The notes under the pieces: generated by a model | Database searches by the model: none | Told to the model about the DNA's origin: nothing | The model's input: only the letters and a program-made list of their open reading frames with translations | Program-made: the position numbers and the translations under genes | Origin: DSXF01 sp964387495 | GTDB taxonomy: Bacteria; Chloroflexota; Anaerolineae; Anaerolineales; Villigracilaceae | Assembly: GCA_964387495.1 (NCBI GenBank) | Contig: CAYLXB010000006.1 | Coordinates: 15,116 to 79,115, forward strand | DNA length: 64,000 nucleotides | Reading direction: 5' to 3' | Part shown: positions 42,807 to 51,034 of the stretch, piece by piece | Layout of the letters: the number at the start of each line of letters is the position of its first letter | How positions within the stretch are numbered: position 1 is the first letter of the stretch

Positions 42807-43808
42807 ATGAAAGCGCTTATCGAAAAACTTACAGATGTTTTTGGTCCCTCCGGTTATGAAGATGCTGTGCGTACTCTCATCCACGGTGAAGTTGAATCGT
42901 TTGCCGATGAAGCTCGCGTGGATGCCCTTGGTAATTTAATTGCCGTCAAACATCCTGCCAAACCGGGTGGAAAGAAAATTCTGCTGGCCGCTCACATGGA
43001 CGAGATTGGGCTGATCGTTACCCACGTAGATGAAAACGGATTCCTGCGTTTTACGACCCTGGGTGGTGTTATCCCGCGCACCCTGGTGGGTGGGCGGGTC
43101 CGCTTTCTGGATGGTACTCCCGGTGTGGTGGGCGGAGAACTGCTGAGCGATTTGAGCAAAGTCCACACCTTTGAGCAGCTGTTTGTGGATACCGGTGCGG
43201 CCAGCCCCAAGGATGTAAAAATCAAAATTGGCGATGTGGCAGCGATGGAGCGGCCCTTCCTGGATCTGGGGGAGCGGATTGTAGCCAAGTCGTTGGATAA
43301 CCGGGTCGGCGTGGCGGCCCTGATCGAAACCCTGCGGCAATTGAAATCCACGGCGCATGAGGTCTATTTTCTCTTTACCAGCCGCGAGGAACTTAGCAGT
43401 GAAGTTGGAGCATCTGTAGCTGCTTTTGGACTGGCGCCTGACTTGGCGCTGGCCGTAGATGTCACCAGTACGGGGGATACTCCCAAAGGCGCTCGAAGTG
43501 CCGTGGGACTGGGCAAGGGACCGGTCATTCGCATCAAAGACTCTGGCGTGCTTTCCGATCCTCAGGTGGTTGCCTGGGTCGACCGTGTTGCTCGAAAGAG
43601 CAGGTTCCCACTCCAGCGCCAGGTGGGCTCTCTGGGTGCTACCGATGCACGTGCCATCCAAGTCAGCCGGGCGGGGGTGCCGGTGTCCTGCCTGGCCATT
43701 CCCTGCCGCTATATCCACACGCCTTCGGAGATGGTGGATATGAACGATGTTCAGAACATGGTCCGGCTGCTTCTGGCGTTGCTGGAAGCACCGGTGACAT
43801 TTGAATAA
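42807..43808 (+). CDS. M42-family metallopeptidase 3
   Basis: 333 residues from ATG 42807, preceded by CTGGAG. The ligands are LLAAHMDEIG, SLDNRVGVA, SREELSSEVGA, AVDVTSTG and YIHTPSEM, closest of the three to standard M42 aminopeptidases such as YsdC/TET. It begins 82 bp after the second copy. Having three paralogues in tandem suggests division of labour by residue specificity in peptide catabolism, which suits an amino-acid- or peptide-fermenting lifestyle. Confidence 0.92.
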   Translation: MKALIEKLTDVFGPSGYEDAVRTLIHGEVESFADEARVDALGNLIAVKHPAKPGGKKILLAAHMDEIGLIVTHVDENGFLRFTTLGGVIPRTLVGGRVRFLDGTPGVVGGELLSDLSKVHTFEQLFVDTGAASPKDVKIKIGDVAAMERPFLDLGERIVAKSLDNRVGVAALIETLRQLKSTAHEVYFLFTSREELSSEVGASVAAFGLAPDLALAVDVTSTGDTPKGARSAVGLGKGPVIRIKDSGVLSDPQVVAWVDRVARKSRFPLQRQVGSLGATDARAIQVSRAGVPVSCLAIPCRYIHTPSEMVDMNDVQNMVRLLLALLEAPVTFE

Positions 43809-43827
43809 CCTGACGGTGATATGAAAA

Positions 43828-43856
43828 AAGCGGCGTACCTGGAAGGCGCGCCGCTT
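43828..43856 (-). terminator. Terminator of the serS operon
   Basis: AAGCGGCG / CGCCGCTT form an 8-bp stem with a 13-nt loop. On the minus strand it is followed by TTTTTT, 22 bp beyond the last gene of the serS run; on the plus strand it may also stop the M42 transcript. Confidence 0.8.
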
Positions 43857-43877
43857 ATGATTCTACACTACTGTGAG

Positions 43878-44171
43878 CTATTCCTGTTTTTCTTCCTTTT
43901 CTTCTTTCTCTTCCCTCATTCCCCACACCAGCAGTGCAGCTCCCAGGCCCAAGGCAAAGCCCCCCAGCGCGGCGGGAGAAGCGTACTTCGTCATTCCGAC
44001 GACAGCACCAAGAGCGCCAAGAATGATGGCGGCCTGCAGTTGCCAGGTTCGGGTGCCCTTGCGAAAGAATTCCAGCACCAGCCAGCCAAGCCCCAAGCCG
44101 AGCACCAGCAAGCCGATGAAGCGCAGCAGTGCACCGGCGGTTTCAATAATGATATCCAGTGTTGTTGACAT
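43878..44171 (-). CDS. Small membrane protein downstream of the DUF456 gene
   Basis: 97 residues with GAGGAG upstream. Three hydrophobic segments (about 10-33, 44-60, 66-84) are followed by a short Glu/Lys tail MREEKEEKEEKQE. No known family is recognised. It is 16 bp after the DUF456 gene and is the last gene of the T-box-controlled run. Confidence 0.7.
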   Translation of the reverse strand: MSTTLDIIIETAGALLRFIGLLVLGLGLGWLVLEFFRKGTRTWQLQAAIILGALGAVVGMTKYASPAALGGFALGLGAALLVWGMREEKEEKEEKQE

Positions 44172-44187
44172 TCTTTACTCCTCAGGT

Positions 44188-44715
44188 TTACATAAAACCT
44201 GGAATCACCCAAGCCCACAACATCCACAGCCCGGTCATAACAACACCGATCGCAAAGCGTGCTGCGAAAGACCAGCCCCAGCCGATCAAGAGAGCTTTGA
44301 CTGCTTCCCAGGCTTCTCTGGCGTTCTTCTTACGGCGCAGATATTCGGCTAGAAACAGGGCACCGGGCGCGGCAACCAGCCCACCGACAGGAGGAAACAC
44401 AAAACTGAAGACAATCCCGGCCAGGAAACCGAGCAAAATCGAGACCCAGGAGGCCTCCTTTTCGCGCGCTTTGGCAGCCATCAGAATATTATCCACAATG
44501 CTGCCAAAAATCGCCAGCAGGGTAATCAGTACAAAGACGACCCAGGCGAGCCAGCTGCCTGCCTGAAAGCCGGTTACCAGGCCGTAAAGCAGGACAGCAA
44601 TCCACATGACCGCCAGGCCGGGAAAAATGGGAACGATCAGGCCGAACAGCCCGACCAGCAGGAAGAAAAGGGTGAGTGTTTCGATCACGACCTTGAGCCA
44701 GAATTCCCAATCCAT
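44188..44715 (-). CDS. DUF456 membrane protein
   Basis: 175 residues with about five hydrophobic segments. The family pattern is visible: LVGLFGLIVPIFPGLAVMW, the loop GSIVDNILMAAKAREKEAS, and the Gly-rich FPPVGGLVAAPGALFLAEYL. DUF456 proteins are cytoplasmic-membrane proteins of unknown role. The gene begins 3 bp after the serS stop and is probably co-transcribed with serS, so it would share its control by serine-tRNA charging. Confidence 0.85.
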   Translation of the reverse strand: MDWEFWLKVVIETLTLFFLLVGLFGLIVPIFPGLAVMWIAVLLYGLVTGFQAGSWLAWVVFVLITLLAIFGSIVDNILMAAKAREKEASWVSILLGFLAGIVFSFVFPPVGGLVAAPGALFLAEYLRRKKNAREAWEAVKALLIGWGWSFAARFAIGVVMTGLWMLWAWVIPGFM

Positions 44716-44718
44716 GCC

Positions 44719-45993
44719 TTACTCCACGCGAATGACTTCCAGTCCACCCATCCACGGCTGCAGGACTTCAGGGATGCGGATCGAACCATCCGCTTGCTGG
44801 TTATTTTCCATGACTGCGATCAATGTGCGTGGCAGTCCCAGCCCTGAACCGTTCAGTGTATGAACCAGGCGCGCCTTGCCCCCATCTGACGGCCGGTATT
44901 TGATGTTGGCCCTCCGGGCTTGAAAATCTGTTACCGTTGAGACTGAGGAAACTTCCAACCATTCGTTGCAGCCTGCCGCCCACACTTCGATATCGTATGT
45001 GGTGGCCGAGCCGAACCCCAGGTCGCCTGTACACAGCCGTTTGACTCGATAAGGCAGTCCCAACCCGGATGCAGTTGCTTCGGCATCTGCCAGCATTTTT
45101 TGCAGTTCAGCGGGTGAATCTTCAGGCTTGCTGTAGATATACATCTCGACCTTGTCGAATTGGTGACCGCGTTTGATGCCGCGCACATCCCGTCCGGCGC
45201 TCATCTTTTCGCGGCGGAAGCAGGGCGTATAGGCTGCATAGCGCCGCGGCAAAGTGGCTTCCTCCAGGATTTCATCCATGTGCAGGCCGGTCAATGGCAC
45301 CTCTGCAGTGGGAACAAAGTAGAGTTCTTCTTCGTGGTCTTTATATAAGTTATCAGCGAACTTGGGCAGCTGTCCCGCGCCGAAGACGGTCTCCCGCCGT
45401 ACCATAAAGGGGAGATAGTGTTCGCGATAGCCCTGGCGGATATGCAGGTCGAGCATCCAGGCGATCAGGGCGCGCTGCAAGCGGGCGCCAGGGCCGCTGA
45501 GTACGTAAAAGCGTGAGCCGGTCAATTTGACACCGCGTTCGAAGTCGAGCACACCCAGGGCCGGGCCTAGATCCCAATGCGGCCGGGGTTGAAAGTCAAA
45601 TGCCGGCAATTCACCAACCGACCGGAGAACCACATTCTCGGTGTCGTCCTTGCCGTAGGGGGTGGCGGGGTCGGGGATGTTGGGCAGTACCGAGGTCGCT
45701 GCCAGCAGGTCGGCCTCCACCTGCGCGATTTCCTTGTCCAGCCCGGCAATCCGGTCTCCAACTACGCGCATGGCTTCGATCTTGGACTGGCGCGCAGCCG
45801 GGTCTTTAGCCTGTCCGATCTCCTTCGAGACAGCGTTGCGCTCAGCTTTGAGTGCCTCGGCCTCCGTCAGCAGGGAACGGCGGCGGACATCGAGTTCGAG
45901 AACGGGGTTCACCAGCTCCGGGTCCATCTGCCGGTCGCTCAGTGACTTTCGTACCAGGTCAGGCTGTTCTCGGATGAAATTTATATCGAGCAT
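44719..45993 (-). CDS. serS: Seryl-tRNA synthetase
   Basis: 424 residues from ATG 45993 with GGAGG upstream. An N-terminal antiparallel coiled-coil tRNA-binding arm (about 30-105, ALKAERNAVSKEIGQAKD) is followed by the class II core. Motif 2 is FRREKMSAGRDVRGIKRGHQ and motif 3 LNGSGLGLPRTLIAVMENNQ. It charges tRNA-Ser and is also the first step of selenocysteine formation, relevant given selB in this window. A T-box leader precedes it. Two membrane-protein genes follow closely. Confidence 0.97.
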   Translation of the reverse strand: MLDINFIREQPDLVRKSLSDRQMDPELVNPVLELDVRRRSLLTEAEALKAERNAVSKEIGQAKDPAARQSKIEAMRVVGDRIAGLDKEIAQVEADLLAATSVLPNIPDPATPYGKDDTENVVLRSVGELPAFDFQPRPHWDLGPALGVLDFERGVKLTGSRFYVLSGPGARLQRALIAWMLDLHIRQGYREHYLPFMVRRETVFGAGQLPKFADNLYKDHEEELYFVPTAEVPLTGLHMDEILEEATLPRRYAAYTPCFRREKMSAGRDVRGIKRGHQFDKVEMYIYSKPEDSPAELQKMLADAEATASGLGLPYRVKRLCTGDLGFGSATTYDIEVWAAGCNEWLEVSSVSTVTDFQARRANIKYRPSDGGKARLVHTLNGSGLGLPRTLIAVMENNQQADGSIRIPEVLQPWMGGLEVIRVE

Positions 45994-46059
45994 AAGTACC
46001 TCCAGGGTTTTGCCTGCGAAGGTTACAAAGTTATACGCAGCCGGGCGCTTTGTGTTCTT

Positions 46060-46447
46060 CGCAGTGGTAACGAAATACGCCCCCATCCGTTGCAGGACGA
46101 GCGCCGGATTGCTCCGGCACAAGGGGGCGTCTCGTGGTACCACCTGCTTTCACATCCACTCCGGCTGCTTTTCCCGGCAGGGAACCTCAGCGTGAACCTC
46201 CCATTTTTGCAGAAACAGGGGTGGAGAGGGTGTCTCGGCTTGCGCTATAACGGGCTGCCCCGGCTCTTTTACGGCTTCGGATTGCACCAGTTCGCTGGTG
46301 TAACCTGTGCCCCTGCAAGAGCAACTTCTCCTCAAGGGAGAACCGGAGGGGATTTCCCTGCCTTTCCTGCCACCTCGCACCAGCCGGCAGCTCTCTGGAA
46401 GGGGATGACGGGTACTTGTCTCCGGGTTGTCTTTGTATATTGGCGTG
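46060..46447 (-). ncRNA. T-box leader of serS
   Basis: The leader shows the T-box sequence GGTGGTACCACGAG (46131-46145, minus) and a terminator stem ACGCCCCC/GGGGGCGT (46077-46084 and 46123-46130). In stem I it has an AGTA segment in GACAAGTACC, the AGAGAGC element (near 46390) and a CCGGAG/CTCCGG helix (46420-46425 with 46343-46348). Just 5' of the returning helix strand is TCC (46350-46352), a serine codon and candidate specifier. Uncharged tRNA-Ser would stabilise the antiterminator and switch on serS. The T run after the terminator is weak. Confidence 0.85.
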
Positions 46448-46456
46448 ATTATACCA
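46448..46456 (-). promoter_or_regulatory. Extended -10 promoter of the serS T-box transcript
   Basis: On the minus strand TGG immediately precedes TATAAT (46448-46453), giving an extended -10 element. No convincing -35 box is seen. Transcription would start near 46440, just 5' of stem I of the T-box. Confidence 0.65.
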
Positions 46457-46488
46457 AGATTTGGGGAGAAATTTCGAAAAATTGCCGC

Positions 46489-46516
46489 TTGACAAACAGA
46501 AAATTTGTTCTATAAT
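46489..46516 (+). promoter_or_regulatory. Strong promoter of the 46563 gene
   Basis: Perfect TTGACA (46489-46494), a 16-bp spacer and perfect TATAAT (46511-46516). A 24-bp palindrome covers the -10 box, so tight repression is likely. Confidence 0.8.
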
Positions 46517-46526
46517 TAGAACAAAT
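46503..46526. promoter_or_regulatory. 24-bp palindromic operator, LexA-like
   Basis: ATTTGTTCTA and TAGAACAAAT are perfect 10-bp arms around TAAT, centred on the -10 box. Each arm with its flank also reads as a one-mismatch SOS box: GAAAATTTGTTC (left) and GAACAAATGTAC (right), compared with GAACNNNNGTTC. Confidence 0.65.
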
Positions 46527-46562
46527 GTACTATCTTGTTTATAATAGCGATTGGAGGTTCAG

Positions 46563-47300
46563 ATGAATGCAACACGTCCATTTGGCCGGGGCACGGGGCT
46601 TCTCCCCTTTTTCACCGGCGCAGGCCACATCCGGCGTGGCATGGCCTGGGGTGCGATGATCATTGGTGCACTGCTGGCCTTTGAGGTTTTCAACTACAGC
46701 ACCACAGAATTTGCCCTGAATGATGTGCTTGGCGATTTACGCTTTGCCGGCATCCGCTGGGCAACGATCCTTTCCATTGCATTTTGCGGTATCGATTTTG
46801 CTGGAATTGCCCGGCTGTTTACACCGGAACAGGGGCGGGATGAACCCGCTGAAGTCTGGTATTTATTTGGCGCCTGGCTGCTGGCAGCGGCCATGAATGC
46901 TGCTCTTACCTGGTGGGGCGTTTCGGTGGCCATTGCGAACCACCAGAGCCAGGGCAGCGCGGTCGTCAGCGCACAGACACTGACCAAAGTCGTCCCTGTT
47001 TTTGTGGCTGTGATGGTCTGGGTAATCCGTGTGCTGATCATTGGCACATTCTCCCTGGCAGGAGAACGCCTTTTCAGCCAGATTGATCAACGCCGTTCGG
47101 TTTCGACTTATGAGCGCCCGCATACCCAGCCTCAGTCCGTTCGTCCGGCGCCGTCTCTGGGCAGCCTGCGTCCGGCTTCTTCCCTGCGATCTGCGCCCAA
47201 GCCGGCACCACGTGCAGATACCTATCGTCCAGAACCTACATACCATAACGTTTCGATGAGCACTCGTTCTGCCAGCCAGTACGACGAACGCATGCAGTAA
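46563..47300 (+). CDS. Polytopic membrane protein of unknown function
   Basis: 245 residues from ATG 46563 with GGAGG 7 bp upstream. Four hydrophobic segments lie at about 25-45, 60-85, 98-120 and 142-165. The last 75 residues are a soluble Arg/Ser/Pro-rich tail without known motif. It has no recognised family. The promoter is strong and covered by a LexA-like palindrome. The next gene, 42 bp on, is a lytic transglycosylase, a pairing seen in conjugation and secretion modules, but no other such genes are here. Confidence 0.65.
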   Translation: MNATRPFGRGTGLLPFFTGAGHIRRGMAWGAMIIGALLAFEVFNYSTTEFALNDVLGDLRFAGIRWATILSIAFCGIDFAGIARLFTPEQGRDEPAEVWYLFGAWLLAAAMNAALTWWGVSVAIANHQSQGSAVVSAQTLTKVVPVFVAVMVWVIRVLIIGTFSLAGERLFSQIDQRRSVSTYERPHTQPQSVRPAPSLGSLRPASSLRSAPKPAPRADTYRPEPTYHNVSMSTRSASQYDERMQ

Positions 47301-47342
47301 CATCCTCTTCTCTCATTTTCGAGAGTAGACCTGACCCTGAAA

Positions 47343-48044
47343 ATGACCTCTAAACGCTATAACTACTCTCGTCCTAGATACACCTATGGACAGACAGCTG
47401 CACCGCAGGGGGGCGGCTGTCTGTCTGGTTTTCTGCTGCCACCGCTGGCCGTCCTGCTGGTCAGCTGCTTCCTTATTTTTGCAACAGGCGGCCTGACCAC
47501 CTCGGGCGAAAGCCTGCTTGCGGTGTCCGCGGCCTCCGCCGATGGTGTACTTTCGACGGTCTTCACCCCGGAAGTGCGGTATTGGGCTAACCAGATCCTT
47601 TCCTGGTCGGTTGAAGCCGGATTGGACCCCAACCTGGCAGCAACCGTCATGCAGATAGAGTCCTGCGGTAATCCATATGCCCGCTCCAGCGCTGGGGCGA
47701 TGGGACTGTTTCAGGTGATGCCCTTTCACTTCCAGGCAGAAGATGACCCTTATGATCCGGTCACCAATGCCGCGCGCGGGCTGGCCTACCTGAGTAAATC
47801 GCTTGAGAAGGCTGGTGGTGAGTATCGCCTGGCGTTTGCGGGTTACAATGGCGGGATTGGCGTGATTGGAAGGGGGGAGTTCAGCTGGGCTGCGGAAACC
47901 CAGCGCTATGCTTATTGGGGCGGCGGAATCTATGCAGATGTGCTCAGCGGTGCAGCTGAAAGCCAGCGCCTGAAGGAATGGCTGGCAGCCGGTGGAGCCA
48001 GTCTGTGCAGGCAGGCACACCAGCGGTTGGGCCTGCGGCCATAA
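47343..48044 (+). CDS. Membrane-anchored SLT-type lytic transglycosylase
   Basis: 233 residues. An N-terminal membrane helix (about 28-50) anchors a soluble SLT domain (about 78-220). The catalytic Glu lies in ATVMQIESCGNPYARSSAG, followed by GAMGLFQVMPFHF and FAGYNGG, the three standard motifs of the family. It cleaves peptidoglycan glycan strands to 1,6-anhydromuramic ends, usually to open a path through the wall for assembly of envelope structures. It has no visible ribosome-binding site in the 42-bp gap after the membrane protein gene. Confidence 0.88.
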   Translation: MTSKRYNYSRPRYTYGQTAAPQGGGCLSGFLLPPLAVLLVSCFLIFATGGLTTSGESLLAVSAASADGVLSTVFTPEVRYWANQILSWSVEAGLDPNLAATVMQIESCGNPYARSSAGAMGLFQVMPFHFQAEDDPYDPVTNAARGLAYLSKSLEKAGGEYRLAFAGYNGGIGVIGRGEFSWAAETQRYAYWGGGIYADVLSGAAESQRLKEWLAAGGASLCRQAHQRLGLRP

Positions 48045-48075
48045 GATCGGTCCCCTGCCTGTTACCCTTTCCTTG

Positions 48076-49464
48076 CTATACTTTCGCCTGTGGTTCGTCT
48101 CTCCCCCCCAGCGGCAGCCAGATGCAAAAAGTGGTTCCTTCACCTTCTTTGGATGTGACTTCGATCTGTCCTCCGTGGGCATTAACAATCCAGTTGGCAA
48201 TCGAAAGCCCCAGCCCGAAACCGCCCTTGCCGCGCGTACGAGATTTCTCGGCTCGATAGAAACGCTCGAAAATATGGGGCAGATCCTCAGCCGGAATGCC
48301 GTGCCCGGTATCCCGCACGATGAGGCGAGCCTGTTCGCCGACCTTCCCCAATCCCAGAAAAACCTCGCCTCCGGCAGGGGTGTATTGCACAGCATTGGCC
48401 GCCAGGTTGATCAAAACCTGTTTCAACCGATCACGGTCGCCTTTTACCAGCACTTGGTCGATCTCGGTCACTTTCACCTGGATCTTGCCACCAGCCAGCA
48501 CGGTCATTTCATGAGCGACTTCCAGCAGGAGGGTGTCCAGTTCCACCGGCTGAGAGCGAAGCGCCAGGGTGCCCGATTCTGCCTTGGCCAGAGTCAGCAA
48601 GTCGCCCACCAGACGCGCCAACCGGCTGGCCTCCTGGTCGATGCTGGTCAGCGATTCCTCGTCCACGGTCTTCATGCGCCGGATCAAATCGACGTTGCCC
48701 TTGATGACGGTCAGCGGGGTGCGCAGGTCATGGCTGATATCCGTCAGGAAGCGCTGCTGGGAAGTGAGCAGGGATTCCAGCCGTTCGAGAGTCTTGTTGA
48801 AGGCCGCGATCAATTGGCCGATCTCATCATTTTCAGGGCCGCTGTAGGGAATGCGGCGGGCCAGGTCGTCCGCGCGGTTGATCTGCTCTGCCACCGCACT
48901 GACCGTGGCCAGAGGGGCCAGTGCCTGACCGGTTGCCAGCCAGGATGCATAGCCAGCGATGAGCATGGCCAGAACCGTTCCGCCGACCAGCACATAGAGC
49001 AGGTCCTGGCGGGCGGTATCCACGACGCGCAGACTGGCTGCGACTTGAAGGATACCAATAGGCCTGCCGCGGGTTTTCAATGCGACACTGATCACACGCA
49101 GGTGTCCCTGCTCCGAATAGGCGTTGCGGTAAATGGGGTGGTCAGACTGCAAGATTGCCAGGTCAAGCGGCAGGCGGGCCTTTTGGGTGGCAGGGTAGGT
49201 TTCAAGCTGGGTGCCATTGCGGTTTAACACCTGAAAGCGGATGGCGCCTGCCAGGTCGAAGGATGGCGGCATCTGCATGTGGACTTCGCCCTCCGGGTTG
49301 ATCTTTGCAAACTTGACGATTTCACCGGCAGTTTCGGCCAGAATCCGGTCCACTTGGTTGATGAGGGCATAACTGACCAGCGAGTAGACACCCACACCCA
49401 GGAGCAACAGAATGCCTCCCACCAGGGTGGTATAAAGCAGGGTCAGGCGGCCACGCAGGGACAT
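48076..49464 (-). CDS. Sensor histidine kinase (HAMP, HisKA, HATPase_c)
   Basis: 462 residues. Membrane helices at about 8-32 and 155-178 flank an extracytoplasmic sensor domain of about 120 residues. HAMP follows (about 180-235), then HisKA with the phospho-accepting His in DISHDLRTPLTVIKG, the N box with NLAANAVQYTPAGG, the G1 box DTGHGIP, the F box FERFYRAE and the G2 box GFGLGLSI. It should phosphorylate the OmpR-type regulator encoded just upstream. The signal is unknown. Confidence 0.95.
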   Translation of the reverse strand: MSLRGRLTLLYTTLVGGILLLLGVGVYSLVSYALINQVDRILAETAGEIVKFAKINPEGEVHMQMPPSFDLAGAIRFQVLNRNGTQLETYPATQKARLPLDLAILQSDHPIYRNAYSEQGHLRVISVALKTRGRPIGILQVAASLRVVDTARQDLLYVLVGGTVLAMLIAGYASWLATGQALAPLATVSAVAEQINRADDLARRIPYSGPENDEIGQLIAAFNKTLERLESLLTSQQRFLTDISHDLRTPLTVIKGNVDLIRRMKTVDEESLTSIDQEASRLARLVGDLLTLAKAESGTLALRSQPVELDTLLLEVAHEMTVLAGGKIQVKVTEIDQVLVKGDRDRLKQVLINLAANAVQYTPAGGEVFLGLGKVGEQARLIVRDTGHGIPAEDLPHIFERFYRAEKSRTRGKGGFGLGLSIANWIVNAHGGQIEVTSKEGEGTTFCIWLPLGGRDEPQAKV

Positions 49465-49475
49465 AGATTTGTGTG

Positions 49476-50153
49476 CTAGGGATTTTCGCGCAGTACGTAA
49501 CCAACGCCGCGTATGGTATGGATCAGGCGCGGCTCATTGCCCTCTTCCAGTTTCTGGCGCAGGTAACGAATGTAGACTTCCAATACATTGCTCTCACCGC
49601 CGAAGTCATACCCCCAGACGCGGTCGAAGATCACCTCACGCGTCAGCACCTGCTTGGGATGGCGCAGGAAGAGTTCGAGCAGTTCGTATTCCTTGGCTGT
49701 CAACTGCACAAGGCGGCTGCCGCGGGCTGCCTGCCGTGAACCGGTGTCCAGTGTCAGGTCGGCAAATTTAAGCACGGTGATACGCTCCGGCTGGGTGCGG
49801 CGTAACAGCGCCCGCACGCGGGCCATCAACTCATCCAGGTTGAAGGGCTTGACCATGTAATCATCCGCCCCGGCGTCCAGCCCCTGGATGCGGTCCTGCA
49901 CGGCATCCTTGGCAGTCAGCATCAGGATCGGCACATTCCCGCCCGTCCTCAGCCGGTGGCAAACCTCCAGGCCGTCCATCCCCGGCAGCATCCAATCCAG
50001 GATGACCAGGTCCGGCTGGTGGTCGCGCGCCAAGTTCAAGCCACTGCGGCCGTCCAGGGCTGTATCCACCACGTAGCCCTCATACGCCAGGCCGCGCTGC
50101 AGCAGTTTTAAAATGGCCTGGTCGTCTTCGATGATGAGAATACGCTCATTCAT
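49476..50153 (-). CDS. OmpR/PhoB-family response regulator
   Basis: 225 residues from ATG 50153 with AGGAG 7 bp upstream. The receiver has the acidic pair in IIEDDQ, the phosphorylation Asp in LVILDWMLPGMDG, Thr in LMLTAKD and Lys in MVKPFN. The C-terminal winged helix (about 125-225) has LTAKEYELLELFLRHPKQVL, VWGYDFGGESNVLEVYIRYL and HTIRGVGYVLRE, all typical of OmpR/PhoB. It is 11 bp upstream of its kinase gene, so the two form one operon. Targets are unknown; the divergent sugar transferase gene is a possible one. Confidence 0.95.
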   Translation of the reverse strand: MNERILIIEDDQAILKLLQRGLAYEGYVVDTALDGRSGLNLARDHQPDLVILDWMLPGMDGLEVCHRLRTGGNVPILMLTAKDAVQDRIQGLDAGADDYMVKPFNLDELMARVRALLRRTQPERITVLKFADLTLDTGSRQAARGSRLVQLTAKEYELLELFLRHPKQVLTREVIFDRVWGYDFGGESNVLEVYIRYLRQKLEEGNEPRLIHTIRGVGYVLRENP

Positions 50154-50212
50154 GGGATGCTCCTGCTCAAAATATACCACACTCTGCTGTCTTTTTTGGT
50201 AGAATGACGCCC

Positions 50213-50884
50213 ATGCCATCCTCCCGAAATGATGCCAGCCGCGCTGTTGTCCCTCCTGTATCGAAACGCATCCTGGACCTGATCGTGGCCAGCCTGATGT
50301 TGGTTCTGTTCTCGCCGGTCATGCTGATCGTGGCCCTGCTGGTGCGCCTCTTGCTCGGCTCCCCGGTCCTGTTCCGGCAGGAGAGGCCAGGGTACCGCGG
50401 GCGGCCCTTTTTCCTGTATAAATTTCGCACCATGACCGAGGCGCGTGACACTGACGGTGCGCCCCTCCCGGATGCCGGGCGGCTCACATCCCTGGGACGG
50501 TTTCTAAGGGCGGCCAGCCTGGACGAACTGCCCGAATTCTTCAATGTCCTGCGCGGCGAGATGAGCTTGGTTGGGCCGCGCCCGCTGCTGATGGAATACC
50601 TGCCGCGTTACTCCCCCGAGCAGATGCGCCGCCATGAGGTCCTGCCCGGCCTGACCGGCTGGGCCCAGGTCAACGGGCGCAATGCCCTCGACTGGCCCGC
50701 CCGCTTCCGCCTGGATGTCTGGTACGTGGAGCACTGGTCATTTTGGCTGGATATCAAGATCCTTCTGCTTACCGTGTGGAAGGTTTTCAAGCGTGAGGGT
50801 ATCTCCCAGCCGGGCCAGGCAACCACCGAATATTTCATGGGGAATGAGGCGAATGACCATGAGGATACAACATCTGAAATTTGA
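50213..50884 (+). CDS. Undecaprenyl-phosphate sugar phosphotransferase-like (bacterial sugar transferase)
   Basis: 223 residues. The small monotopic phosphoglycosyl transferase core is clear: an N-terminal re-entrant membrane helix (KRILDLIVASLMLVLFSPVM), FRQERPGYRGRPFFLYKFRTM (outline; normally followed by catalytic DE), SLDELPEFFNVLRGEMSLVGPRP (outline) and GLTGWAQVNGRN. It transfers a sugar-1-phosphate to undecaprenyl phosphate, starting exopolysaccharide or glycan assembly. ATG 50213 lies 7 nt after TAGAAT preceded by TGG and lacks a Shine-Dalgarno, so the mRNA is probably leaderless. No other glycan genes adjoin it. Confidence 0.88.
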   Translation: MPSSRNDASRAVVPPVSKRILDLIVASLMLVLFSPVMLIVALLVRLLLGSPVLFRQERPGYRGRPFFLYKFRTMTEARDTDGAPLPDAGRLTSLGRFLRAASLDELPEFFNVLRGEMSLVGPRPLLMEYLPRYSPEQMRRHEVLPGLTGWAQVNGRNALDWPARFRLDVWYVEHWSFWLDIKILLLTVWKVFKREGISQPGQATTEYFMGNEANDHEDTTSEI

Positions 50885-50981
50885 GTTGTATCGGAAGTAT
50901 GTGTTTGCATTGGTTGTCTCTGCTGATAATAAAACACCCAATTAACATGGCCGGGGCAAAGCCGCGGCCGGGTAAAACACA

Positions 50982-51014
50982 AGACATCCGAAGTCTGCCA
51001 GACTTCGGATGTCT
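50982..51014. terminator. Terminator between the sugar transferase and VWA genes
   Basis: A 15-bp perfect inverted repeat (AGACATCCGAAGTCT / AGACTTCGGATGTCT) with a 3-nt loop lies between the converging genes, followed on the plus strand by TCTTCGGCTTTT. Confidence 0.85.
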
Positions 51015-51034
51015 TCTTCGGCTTTTATCTCTGG

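Noticed and set aside
47313..48395. 360-codon frame on the minus strand through the transglycosylase gene
   Set aside because: It covers the opposite strand of a well-supported SLT gene and part of the kinase region and shows no domain.
47992..49227. 411-codon plus-strand frame opposite the histidine kinase
   Set aside because: The kinase motifs on the minus strand are unambiguous; the plus frame has no family features.
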